DNA of 5,426 nucleotides from Spirochaetota bacterium. Its GTDB lineage: Bacteria; Spirochaetota; B62-G9. The notes under the pieces are model-generated. The model worked only from the letters and a program-made list of their open reading frames with translations. It searched no databases and was not told the origin of the DNA. The position numbers and the translations under genes were made by a program. The DNA lies in assembly GCA_026990615.1 (NCBI GenBank), contig JALXDB010000308.1:1-5426 (forward strand), written 5' to 3'. Below, piece after piece: positions 1 to 5,296 of this stretch; the first letter of the stretch is position 1; every line of letters begins with the position of its first letter.

Positions 1-292
1 GCATTATTAAAAATGGTGTAAAATTCATTGCATATTAACATTTGAAAACTTGAATTGCACCCTGATATTTATATCGACACTTTAAATTTTTTATGATGGA
101 TGTAAATCTACAAGTAGGCCGACAAAAAGGATTTCTATGTAAAACCTTCTATAAAAGATATTCCCCTATATTTAGGACATTTTAATCAGCGATTTGACTT
201 TATTCGTTAAATGTATATATTGATCCACTTTTATCTTTAGTGGCAGCCTTTTATTAATCTCGAATTTTTATGGGACTTTCTGTTTTATAAAA
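1..292. other. AT-rich leader region without a supported gene
   Basis: No frame on either strand has both a reasonable start with a Shine-Dalgarno site and a convincing protein. The DNA is strongly AT-rich. A second, weaker promoter-like pair is present: TTGACT at 194-199 and TATATT at 216-221, separated by 16 bp. It is followed by a small inverted repeat, CCACT (225-229) and AGTGG (239-243), with a 9-nt loop. If active, it would give a long leader for the hydrolase gene. The end of a preceding gene could lie at the extreme left, but nothing in the window shows it. Confidence 0.5.
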
Positions 293-306
293 TGCACATA
301 TGTGCA
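293..306. promoter_or_regulatory. Perfect 14-bp palindrome, candidate operator
   Basis: TGCACATATGTGCA reads identically on both strands and contains four G/C pairs, so it is not simply AT low complexity. It ends 26 bp before the -35 box of the hydrolase promoter, a common place for an activator or upstream repressor site. A second short palindrome, TGCATGCA, follows at 308-315. I do not recognise the regulator. The sequence is not a clear CRP, CcpA cre or LuxR-box match. The operator role is inferred from symmetry and position only. Confidence 0.45.
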
Positions 307-314
307 ATGCATGC

Positions 315-331
315 AAAAATTTAAAATTTTT
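315..331. repeat. AT-only inverted repeat next to the -35 box
   Basis: AAAAATTT (315-322) and AAATTTTT (324-331) are exact reverse complements around a single central A. The block ends one base before the TTGACA hexamer. A-tract and T-tract DNA here could act as an UP element or curved DNA upstream of the promoter. Being A/T only in an AT-rich region, it could also arise by chance. Confidence 0.35.
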
Positions 332-332
332 C

Positions 333-361
333 TTGACATGAGAATTGTAAAGGTATAGAAT
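333..361 (+). promoter_or_regulatory. Sigma-70/SigA-type promoter of the MBL hydrolase gene
   Basis: TTGACA at 333-338 is a perfect -35 hexamer. A 17-bp spacer leads to TAGAAT at 356-361, five of six matches to TATAAT. Transcription would start near 368, leaving about 47 nt of leader before the preferred TTG start at 415, but only about 17 nt before the alternative ATG at 385. This is the best promoter in the window, and it suggests the hydrolase gene is transcribed from its own start. Confidence 0.8.
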
Positions 362-401
362 ACCTAAAAATTGAAAGCATTGGAATGTACACTGATGCTG
401 G

Positions 402-410
402 AAAGGAGAT
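402..410 (+). promoter_or_regulatory. Ribosome binding site that decides the hydrolase start
   Basis: AAAGGAGAT places GGAG at 405-408, six bases before TTG at 415. The in-frame ATG at 385 has no comparable purine-rich site upstream and would put this sequence inside the coding region. The site therefore argues for the TTG start. Confidence 0.8.
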
Positions 411-414
411 TTTT

Positions 415-1200
415 TTGAATAAATATACAATAAAACCTTTAAATACGGGGTTCGTGTCGACAAATAAAGCAAATTATATTTATCATCACTCCACTCACAG
501 GTATTACGATGTTTCAGGAGATGTTGACCTGCCTGTTTTTACATTCTATGTCGAGGGGAACGGTAGAAAGATACTTATAGATACTGGAATGGCTCCAACG
601 GAAATAGCAAACAAATACCACCATAAGGGGTCCTATCAACCGGAAGGAATGACCATATACGAACAATTAGAAAAGATAGGGGTAAAGCCAGAAGATATTG
701 ATACAGTGATCCTAACGCATCTGCACTGGGACCACTGCTATCATTTAAAGAGGTTTAAAAATGCTAGGTTCTACGTTCAGAAAAAGGAATATGAGTTTGC
801 AAAAAATCCCATCCCCCTATACTACAAATCTTACGAATATCCGGCTATCGGTATTAAACCGCAGTTTGAAGGAGTTGATTTTGAGCTTATAGAGGGTGAA
901 TCAGAGATAGAAAGCGGTATTTATGTTTATCCGAGCCCCGGTCATTCTGTTGGCCATCAGACAGTGGTTGTCAATACTGGTGAAGGTGAGTACCACTGCT
1001 GCGGTGATCTGGTTTTCGTCTATGATAATTTTAAAGAGATTCCAGAAATCCACTATACTATAACTCCACCTGCAAGATTTCAGGATATTGTAAAAAGCTG
1101 GAAAAGCATAGAAGACTGCAAAAATCGTGTAAAGGGCAAAATTGAAATGGTACTGCCGACCCATGAGTTGAGCTTGGTCAATAGAAAAGTGATCGGTTAA
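415..1200 (+). CDS. MBL-fold metallo-hydrolase, N-acyl homoserine lactonase-like family
   Basis: The gene encodes a 261-residue cytoplasmic protein if started at TTG 415, which sits behind a well-spaced SD; ATG at 385 would add ten residues (271). No signal peptide or membrane segment is visible. The metallo-beta-lactamase signature is complete: LIDTG near residues 54-58, HLHWDH at 102-107 (H102, H104, D106, H107), H177 in PSPGHSVGH, bridging D198 in CCGD, and H250 in LPTH. Two bound metal ions, typically zinc, are therefore expected. The family includes AHL lactonases such as AiiA/AttM and many enzymes of unknown substrate. In an ungapped comparison after the bridging Asp, Phe201 occupies the place of the AiiA catalytic-site Tyr, so AHL lactonase activity should not be assumed. 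It lies 537 bp upstream of a sugar-type ABC importer on the same strand. A lactone or ester of a carbohydrate is a reasonable alternative substrate, but that is inference. Confidence 0.93.
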   Translation: MNKYTIKPLNTGFVSTNKANYIYHHSTHRYYDVSGDVDLPVFTFYVEGNGRKILIDTGMAPTEIANKYHHKGSYQPEGMTIYEQLEKIGVKPEDIDTVILTHLHWDHCYHLKRFKNARFYVQKKEYEFAKNPIPLYYKSYEYPAIGIKPQFEGVDFELIEGESEIESGIYVYPSPGHSVGHQTVVVNTGEGEYHCCGDLVFVYDNFKEIPEIHYTITPPARFQDIVKSWKSIEDCKNRVKGKIEMVLPTHELSLVNRKVIG

Positions 1201-1346
1201 GTCTTTTTAGAAGAATGTGAATAAGGATAATTGTAAGATCAGGAGTTGGGTTATTTCTGCTGTGAGAGGCTGGTATACCGGTTAATGTTATAAATTGTAT
1301 TAAATAAAGCTTTTGATTTTGAAATGTTCTGAATATTTGCATCTTA
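1201..1346. other. First part of the 537-bp gap between hydrolase and importer
   Basis: There is no convincing terminator after the hydrolase stop: a short T-run follows directly (1203-1208) but no good stem precedes it. The only structured element is the GGTATACC palindrome described separately. TATAAA at 1289-1294 resembles a -10 box but has no matching -35 at 16-18 bp. Confidence 0.5.
1270..1281. promoter_or_regulatory. GGTATACC palindrome, possible GntR/FadR-type operator
   Basis: CTGGTATACCGG contains a perfect 8-bp palindrome (GGTATACC, 1272-1279), with one further matching pair outside a mismatch. FadR-subfamily GntR regulators commonly bind TGGTnnnACCA-like or TGGTATACCA-like sites, so the resemblance is real but short. 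It lies about 460 bp upstream of the binding-protein gene, far for a simple operator. No regulator gene is in the window. Confidence 0.25.
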
Positions 1347-1619
1347 TTGCCGGAAACTGGTTTGGAACAAAATATCAAAGCAACAATATGCTATTTTGGT
1401 TCTTTTACTTTTAATTTTACATTTCTGTGGGTCTATGGTAATAGAAAACAGCAGAGTAAGTTAGTACCTGGTTCAATGTTGCTAGGACCCTCTGTTAAGG
1501 AGATCAAAAGGTTGCTAAATCACGGTAAGCGGCTGATTTTAACTGTCGGTTTTGACTGTACTGAGGAAAAGATCCCTCAGACAGCCTTTATTGATACATA
1601 CAATGTTCGGCTTTATTAA
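1347..1619 (+). CDS. Doubtful 90-codon frame, hypothetical or gene remnant
   Basis: The frame opens at TTG 1347; an internal ATG lies at 1476. Neither start has a Shine-Dalgarno site. I do not recognise the protein. From about codon 28 onward the codon choice and base composition look like the real genes, whereas other gaps here are far more AT-rich. The last half (residues about 49-90) has the pattern GPSVKEIKRLL, then GKRLILTVGFD, then IPQTAFIDTYNVRLY. This loosely recalls the small DUF370 (RemA/RemB-like) proteins, but the match is by eye, the N-terminus does not fit, and I do not assign it. Its 3' part contains a strong hairpin at 1556-1584, which could mean regulatory RNA instead of coding sequence. 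Possibilities are an unexpressed remnant, a small gene with an unusual start, or chance. Confidence 0.22.
   Translation: MPETGLEQNIKATICYFGSFTFNFTFLWVYGNRKQQSKLVPGSMLLGPSVKEIKRLLNHGKRLILTVGFDCTEEKIPQTAFIDTYNVRLY
1556..1584 (+). repeat. Strong bulged hairpin in the gap before the importer
   Basis: CTGT-a-CTGAGG (1556-1566) pairs with CCTCAGACAG (1575-1584), giving ten base pairs with one bulged A and an 8-nt loop. The downstream sequence has only a short T-rich stretch (CTTTATT), so it is not a textbook intrinsic terminator. It could be a weak terminator for upstream transcription, a leader-RNA element, or an RNA-processing signal. Confidence 0.45.
1591..1619 (+). promoter_or_regulatory. Possible promoter for the importer operon
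   Basis: TTGATA at 1591-1596 (five of six matches) and TATTAA at 1614-1619 (four of six) are 17 bp apart. Transcription would start near 1626, giving a leader of about 110 nt that includes the 1644-1712 mini-ORF. This is the best pair I found between the hydrolase and the binding-protein gene, but it is only moderate. Confidence 0.3.
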
Positions 1620-1643
1620 CTGGACATAACTTTAATTTTATAG

Positions 1644-1712
1644 ATGAAAGGGGGTGATGTACTGAAACAGGATCAAGGAAAAATCGGGAAGCATGGCTTC
1701 TCTATAGATTAA
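1644..1712 (+). CDS. Possible leader peptide upstream of the binding-protein gene
   Basis: AAAGGGGGTGAT at 1647-1658 is an almost ideal Shine-Dalgarno sequence. It has no ordinary ATG, GTG or TTG gene start after it at good distance. CTG at 1662 in frame would give a 16-residue peptide beginning MKQDQGKIG. ATG at 1644 in the same frame gives 22 residues, but the SD would then lie inside the coding sequence. The stop TAA ends at 1712, 25 bp before the binding-protein start. A small stem, GGGAAGC (1686-1692) with GCTTCTC (1696-1702) around a 3-nt loop, lies within it. It may be a translated leader, or a decayed start of an older gene. No function is recognisable. Confidence 0.25.
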   Translation: MKGGDVLKQDQGKIGKHGFSID

Positions 1713-1722
1713 AAAAAAGCAT

Positions 1723-1730
1723 AAGGAGGA
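1723..1730 (+). promoter_or_regulatory. Ribosome binding site of the binding-protein gene
   Basis: AAGGAGGA is a near-perfect Shine-Dalgarno site, with eight bases between GGAGG and the ATG at 1738. It supports strong translation of the binding protein and fixes the start. Confidence 0.9.
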
Positions 1731-1737
1731 TTTAGTA

Positions 1738-3156
1738 ATGAAAAGATTTGGAGTAATTTTACTGGTGGCGATCTTTCTGCTAACCTTAATGGTTTTTGGC
1801 GGGGTTGCTGCCTATGGTAGCTCAAAAAAGGAAGAGGCACAGCCGACACAGCAACAGCAGGCTGTAAGTGAAGGAGGGTTTAACTGGCAGCAGTTTAAAG
1901 GCTCAACTATAGTTGTTAACTTCCCTGTATTTATGGCCTTTAATAAATGGATCGAGCTCATACCGGAATTTGAGAAGAAGACTGGGATCAAGGTTGAGGT
2001 CGATCAGATGCAGTATATGAGAATGCACGATAAGCAACTTCTAGAACTGGGCAAAAAACCTCATGGTGACTACGATGTAATTTCGATTGTGGGGCCTCTA
2101 TGGAAAACAGAGTATGCTAAAGCCGGTTATCTTACTCCGCTAGGACCATTCATCAACAATCCCAAGCTAACTTTTCCCGGCTATGACTTTGACGACTTTA
2201 ACAAGGCTCTCGTAACGGCACAGGGGAAGGTCTGTCTGGAATGCAAAGGAACGCAGATATATCTTGGTGGGGGCCCAGGAACCAATACAAAGCTCTATGC
2301 AATCCCCGCAAGTTCTGAAATATCAGTATTTGCTTACAGAAAAGACCTGTTTGAAAAGTACAATCTAAAAGTTCCTGAAACGTGGGATGAAGTTGAAAAG
2401 GCGGCTAAATTCTTCTATGAAAATGTTCCCGGTGTTTACGGCTTAACATTCAGGGGAGCTTCAGGACATCAGGCTGTTCATGCATGGTTGAACTTCGCAG
2501 ATCCTTTTGGTGCAAAGATGTTCGGGCCCAATTGGGAAATAACATTCACCAACCCGGAAGCCATAGAAGTCTTGAACTTTATGAAAAGAATGGTTAAATA
2601 TGGACCTCCCGGAATACCTAGCTTTGATGCAGGTGCAAATGCAAATACATTTCTTGAAGGAAAGGCTGCCATGTTCTTTGACTTCTCAAGAATTGCCGGA
2701 ATGGTCCGTGATCCAAAACAGTCAAAGGTTGTAGGTAAGGTTGGTTACGCAGTAACTCCAAAGAAGAAAAATAGATTGTCAGAAACAGGAGGATTTGCTG
2801 TAGCCATACCGGCCAACTCGAAGAACAAAGAAGCTGCATGGCTTTTTATAACCTGGATGACATCCAAAGAAGTTGAGAAGAAGCTGGCAAAAGATGGTGT
2901 TCAGCTTGTAGATAGAGTATCCATCCTTATGGATCCTGAATTACAGGCGATGTTTCCAGAATATAAAGTACTGGCAAAGCAGAAACTCGATCCAAACTGG
3001 AGACCGGCCATTGCAGAACTTCCTGAGATTGAAAACCAGTATTTCGGTGTTGCAATTAATCAGGTTCTTACCGGCCAGAAAACACCTGAAGAGGCGATGC
3101 AGGAAATTGTTGAACCAATCAAGAATATTCTGCGGGAGGGTGGATATATACAATAA
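1738..3156 (+). CDS. Carbohydrate ABC transporter substrate-binding protein (family 1)
   Basis: This 472-residue exported protein should bind a sugar or sugar-like solute outside the cytoplasmic membrane and hand it to the two permeases encoded next. Residues 1-25 form a signal peptide: MKRF, a hydrophobic core to about 21, then VAA, with cleavage likely after 25 or 27. There is no lipobox Cys, so it is either a soluble periplasmic protein or N-terminally anchored. A charged, Gln-rich linker (28-45) precedes the mature domain. Family marks of COG1653/SBP_bac_1 include GDYDVISIVGPLW (110-122), YAIP near 187-190, FLEGKAAMFFD (305-315), DPKQSKVVGKVGYA (325-338) and GGFAVAIPANSKNKEAAWLFITW (351-373). 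The last two resemble binding proteins of the mannitol/sorbitol importer group, so a polyol or sugar is possible, but the ligand is not determined. The only two cysteines form CLEC at 166-169, next to a Gly-rich loop. The length is at the upper end for the family. Confidence 0.95.
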   Translation: MKRFGVILLVAIFLLTLMVFGGVAAYGSSKKEEAQPTQQQQAVSEGGFNWQQFKGSTIVVNFPVFMAFNKWIELIPEFEKKTGIKVEVDQMQYMRMHDKQLLELGKKPHGDYDVISIVGPLWKTEYAKAGYLTPLGPFINNPKLTFPGYDFDDFNKALVTAQGKVCLECKGTQIYLGGGPGTNTKLYAIPASSEISVFAYRKDLFEKYNLKVPETWDEVEKAAKFFYENVPGVYGLTFRGASGHQAVHAWLNFADPFGAKMFGPNWEITFTNPEAIEVLNFMKRMVKYGPPGIPSFDAGANANTFLEGKAAMFFDFSRIAGMVRDPKQSKVVGKVGYAVTPKKKNRLSETGGFAVAIPANSKNKEAAWLFITWMTSKEVEKKLAKDGVQLVDRVSILMDPELQAMFPEYKVLAKQKLDPNWRPAIAELPEIENQYFGVAINQVLTGQKTPEEAMQEIVEPIKNILREGGYIQ

Positions 3157-3181
3157 TGGTTTTCGGTAAACAGGGCTGACA

Positions 3182-3215
3182 GAGGAAATGAGCCCTCTTA
3201 CAGGGCTCATTCCTC
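3182..3215 (+). repeat. Intercistronic stem-loop after the binding-protein gene
   Basis: GAGGAAATGAGCCCT (3182-3196) and AGGGCTCATTCCTC (3202-3215) pair over 14 bp with a single bulged A and a 5-nt loop (CTTAC). The sequence after it is A-rich, not T-rich, so it is not a standard Rho-independent terminator. In binding-protein importer operons such a structure between the binding-protein and permease genes usually protects the upstream mRNA from 3' exonucleases, giving more binding protein than permease. That role is inferred here. An extra AGGGCT at 3172-3177 could compete for the same AGCCCT arm. Confidence 0.75.
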
Positions 3216-3257
3216 AAAATAAAATAGAAGAAACGGTAATCATTAAAACAATATAAT

Positions 3258-3290
3258 AATTTTTTATAAAAATTGATTTAAAAAAATCAA
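3258..3290. repeat. AT-rich inverted repeats upstream of permease 1
   Basis: AATTTTT (3258-3264) pairs with AAAAATT (3268-3274), and TTGATTT (3273-3279) pairs with AAATCAA (3284-3290). Both are 7-bp repeats in very AT-rich DNA and overlap by two bases. They could form weak RNA hairpins or be composition artefacts. TTGATT at 3273 has no good -10 box, so I do not call a promoter. Confidence 0.3.
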
Positions 3291-3333
3291 GTCAAAGATA
3301 GTAATGCTTAAATAGTAATTAAGAGAGGTTGAA

Positions 3334-4218
3334 GTGAATACAAACAGGTTTTTAAAGACTATAACACCTTATATGTTTCTGCTTCCTGCGCTTTTAATAT
3401 TTGGTTTTGCCCTTTTCTACCCGGTTTTGTACGGTTTTTCTTTAAGTTTTTTTAAATGGGCATTGAGGGATATATACAATAAAAAACCTGTATTTGTTGG
3501 TATAAAAAACTACATCGACGTTATAAGGAGTACCAATTTCCAAACCAGCCTTAGAGTTACAACAGTTTTTATCTTTACAACTCTCGTTGCGGAATTTTTG
3601 GTTGGTCTCGGACTTGCTTTGCTCGTCGAAAAAGGGATAAAAGGGCTTCGCATTTTTAGGACAATATTTATTCTTCCTATAATGATTGCCCCTGTAGTTG
3701 TTGGAATAGTATGGAGGTATCTTTACAATCCAAATTACGGCCTTATAAACTATATACTGGGAGCTGTGGGTATCAAACCTATAATGTGGTTATCTAATCC
3801 AAAAACTGCTATGCTATCCATAATTATTACAGATATATGGCAGTGGACGCCTTTTGTCTTTTTGCTGCTTCTAGGAGGACTGCAAACGGTCCCGGATGAT
3901 ATCCTTGAAGCCTCGGTGGTGGATGGTGCGAACTATTTCCAAAGACTTGTGTACGTAAAGCTTCCTGTAATTAAGCCCATTCTGGCAATTACAATTGTTC
4001 TAAGACTAATTGATGCTATGAGAGCACTTGTAGTTATGTACATAATGACGTTTGGTGGCCCGGGTTTATCAACCGAGGTGTTATCGCTGCATATCTACAA
4101 AACAGCATTTTTAAGCCAGCGTCTTGGGAAAGCTTCTGCAATCTCGGTATTTTTGATTCTATATATGTTGATCGTTTCTCTTGTAGTGTTGAAGATTTTT
4201 AAAACTGAAAGAAGATGA
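3334..4218 (+). CDS. ABC sugar transporter permease 1 (MalF/UgpA-type)
   Basis: This 294-residue inner-membrane protein should form one half of the channel of the importer. GTG at 3334 follows AGAGAGG (3322-3328) at a 5-nt distance, which fixes the start. Six membrane spans are visible at roughly residues 12-40, 72-98, 106-130, 158-184, 215-240 and 268-290, the usual number for a compact MalF/UgpA-type subunit without extra N-terminal helices. The cytoplasmic EAA loop, which docks on the ATPase, is clear: EASVVDGANYFQRLVYVKLPVIKP at 192-215 with the conserved G198 and P211. FGGPG at 240-244 after span 5 is typical of the first permease of sugar importers. It follows the binding protein by 177 bp and precedes permease 2 by 42 bp, so co-transcription is expected. 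The substrate cannot be read from the sequence. Confidence 0.96.
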   Translation: MNTNRFLKTITPYMFLLPALLIFGFALFYPVLYGFSLSFFKWALRDIYNKKPVFVGIKNYIDVIRSTNFQTSLRVTTVFIFTTLVAEFLVGLGLALLVEKGIKGLRIFRTIFILPIMIAPVVVGIVWRYLYNPNYGLINYILGAVGIKPIMWLSNPKTAMLSIIITDIWQWTPFVFLLLLGGLQTVPDDILEASVVDGANYFQRLVYVKLPVIKPILAITIVLRLIDAMRALVVMYIMTFGGPGLSTEVLSLHIYKTAFLSQRLGKASAISVFLILYMLIVSLVVLKIFKTERR

Positions 4219-4246
4219 CCTGATCTTTTAGAGTAAATAGATTGTT

Positions 4247-4252
4247 GGGGGG
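4247..4252 (+). promoter_or_regulatory. Unusual G-only ribosome binding site of permease 2
   Basis: A run of six G residues lies eight bases before ATG 4261. It can pair with the anti-SD CCUCC using a G-U wobble. Together with the lack of a better site before the second ATG (4270), it supports the 4261 start. Confidence 0.65.
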
Positions 4253-4260
4253 TTATTGTA

Positions 4261-5094
4261 ATGAAGGTAATGAGTAAAACTGCGGTATTGAAGATTATCA
4301 GATATATTGTACTTGTAATTATATCTCTAATAATTTTATTCCCGATATATGCAATGATTGCAACATCGATAAAAACGAGGGTTGACGCCTTCAGTATGCC
4401 TCCCAAATGGTTTTTTAAACCCACGCTCGAAAACTATAGGGAGATCCTCGGTGGAGCCAAGTTCGTAAGATACCTTTTAAACAGTGCGATTGTAGCCCTA
4501 TCAACAGCTTTCTTCACTCTCCTTGTAGGGGCACTTGCTGCGTATGCGATGGTTAGGTTCAAGTTTCTTGGCAAAAGGGTGATATCTACAAGTACATTGC
4601 TTTTAAGAATGATTCCATCAGCTGTTCTTATTATTCCTCTGTTTATTCTGTGGACCAAGTTTGGTCTTATTAACAGGAGGGTGGGTCTTATAATTATATA
4701 TATTGCGATTAATCTGTCTTTTACCATATGGGTTTTGAGCTCTTTTATGATGGATATTCCGGTGGAGATTGAGGAAAGTGCCGTTATTGATGGTTGCAGT
4801 GAACTGGGGATTTTTTTCAGGATGATTCTGCCTCTGATAAAACCAGGTATTGCAGTTGCAAGCATATTTGTATTTAGAATTGCATGGAACGAGTTTATAA
4901 TAGCCCTTATTTGTACCAACAGATACACCAGGACTTTACCGGTAGCAATTGCAGGCCACATGACACTTGTTGGGGTAGAATGGGGTAAGATAACTGCTAT
5001 GGCGACCATAGTTGCGCTTCCTGCGTTTGTATTCACTTTTTTCTCTGCAAAGAGCATTATCAGGGGGATAACGGCAGGTGCTGTTAAAGGATAA
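4261..5094 (+). CDS. ABC sugar transporter permease 2 (MalG/UgpE-type)
   Basis: This 277-residue inner-membrane protein should pair with permease 1 to make the transport channel. Six membrane spans are visible near residues 12-35, 71-96, 106-131, 141-163, 196-217 and 245-263. The EAA loop reads EESAVIDGCSELGIFFRMILPLIKP at 171-195. The ATPase-docking core is intact, but S173 and C179 replace the usual Ala at two positions, a mild variation. AWNEFIIAL (208-216) and the C-terminal GITAGAVKG (269-277) are hallmarks of the second permease of family-1 carbohydrate importers. The start at ATG 4261 is supported by the G-run; an in-frame ATG three codons later is a less likely alternative. No ATPase gene follows within the window, so the importer probably uses a shared one. 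Confidence 0.96.
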   Translation: MKVMSKTAVLKIIRYIVLVIISLIILFPIYAMIATSIKTRVDAFSMPPKWFFKPTLENYREILGGAKFVRYLLNSAIVALSTAFFTLLVGALAAYAMVRFKFLGKRVISTSTLLLRMIPSAVLIIPLFILWTKFGLINRRVGLIIIYIAINLSFTIWVLSSFMMDIPVEIEESAVIDGCSELGIFFRMILPLIKPGIAVASIFVFRIAWNEFIIALICTNRYTRTLPVAIAGHMTLVGVEWGKITAMATIVALPAFVFTFFSAKSIIRGITAGAVKG

Positions 5095-5170
5095 AGTATT
5101 TTTGTTGTACCTGAATAGGCCTAATTTCTTAGTGGATGAATAACTGTGAATTATATTTTGGGCAAAAATT

Positions 5171-5184
5171 ATAATTTAAATTAT
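5171..5184. repeat. A/T-only 14-bp palindrome
   Basis: ATAATTTAAATTAT is a perfect 14-bp palindrome about 77 bp after the permease 2 stop. Being made only of A and T in an AT-rich stretch, it has a fair chance of being accidental. It could otherwise be a protein-binding site for a promoter of the next gene. Confidence 0.25.
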
Positions 5185-5209
5185 TGAGAATATGATTGTT
5201 GTGGTATAT

Positions 5210-5296
5210 ATGAAGCCTTTAAAATTTTGGCGTGAACGGATGTTATCAGGCTGGTACAGGTCTAAAGAATTATTTTCGGTATATATTTTTACATAG
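5210..5296 (+). CDS. Possible 28-residue leader peptide, very uncertain
   Basis: ATG 5210 opens a 28-codon frame ending at TAG 5294-5296. The peptide starts MKPLKFWRERML and is rich in aromatic residues (3 Phe, 2 Trp, 2 Tyr). The upstream sequence offers only a weak GTGG as SD. Its stop codon lies inside the first arm of the downstream alternative stems, an arrangement seen in attenuators. No family is recognised, and it may be a chance ORF. Confidence 0.15.
   Translation: MKPLKFWRERMLSGWYRSKELFSVYIFT

Noticed and set aside
254..472. A 72-codon minus-strand frame over the hydrolase promoter
   Set aside because: It overlaps the strong plus-strand promoter and the hydrolase start, and its low-complexity F/Y/L-rich translation looks like no protein.
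901..1164. An 87-codon minus-strand frame inside the hydrolase gene
   Set aside because: It is antisense to the conserved metal-binding region of the hydrolase and has no independent support.
1201..1737. Known riboswitch classes in the long leader before the importer
   Set aside because: I looked for TPP, SAM, cobalamin, glycine and c-di-GMP type core sequences and saw none, although a covariance-model search would be more sensitive.
4209..4229. A small hairpin at the end of permease 1 (AAGAT 4212-4216 with ATCTT 4223-4227)
   Set aside because: The stem is short and AT-rich with only a four-base T-run after it, and permease 2 follows at once; a terminator here is unlikely.
4095..4424. A 109-codon minus-strand frame bridging the two permease genes
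   Set aside because: It is antisense to both permeases, and the overlap with conserved permease sequence explains the open frame.
4434..5057. A 207-codon open frame on the minus strand inside permease 2
   Set aside because: It lies wholly antisense to a clear permease gene, and its translation shows no membrane or domain pattern of its own; it looks like a shadow of the real frame.
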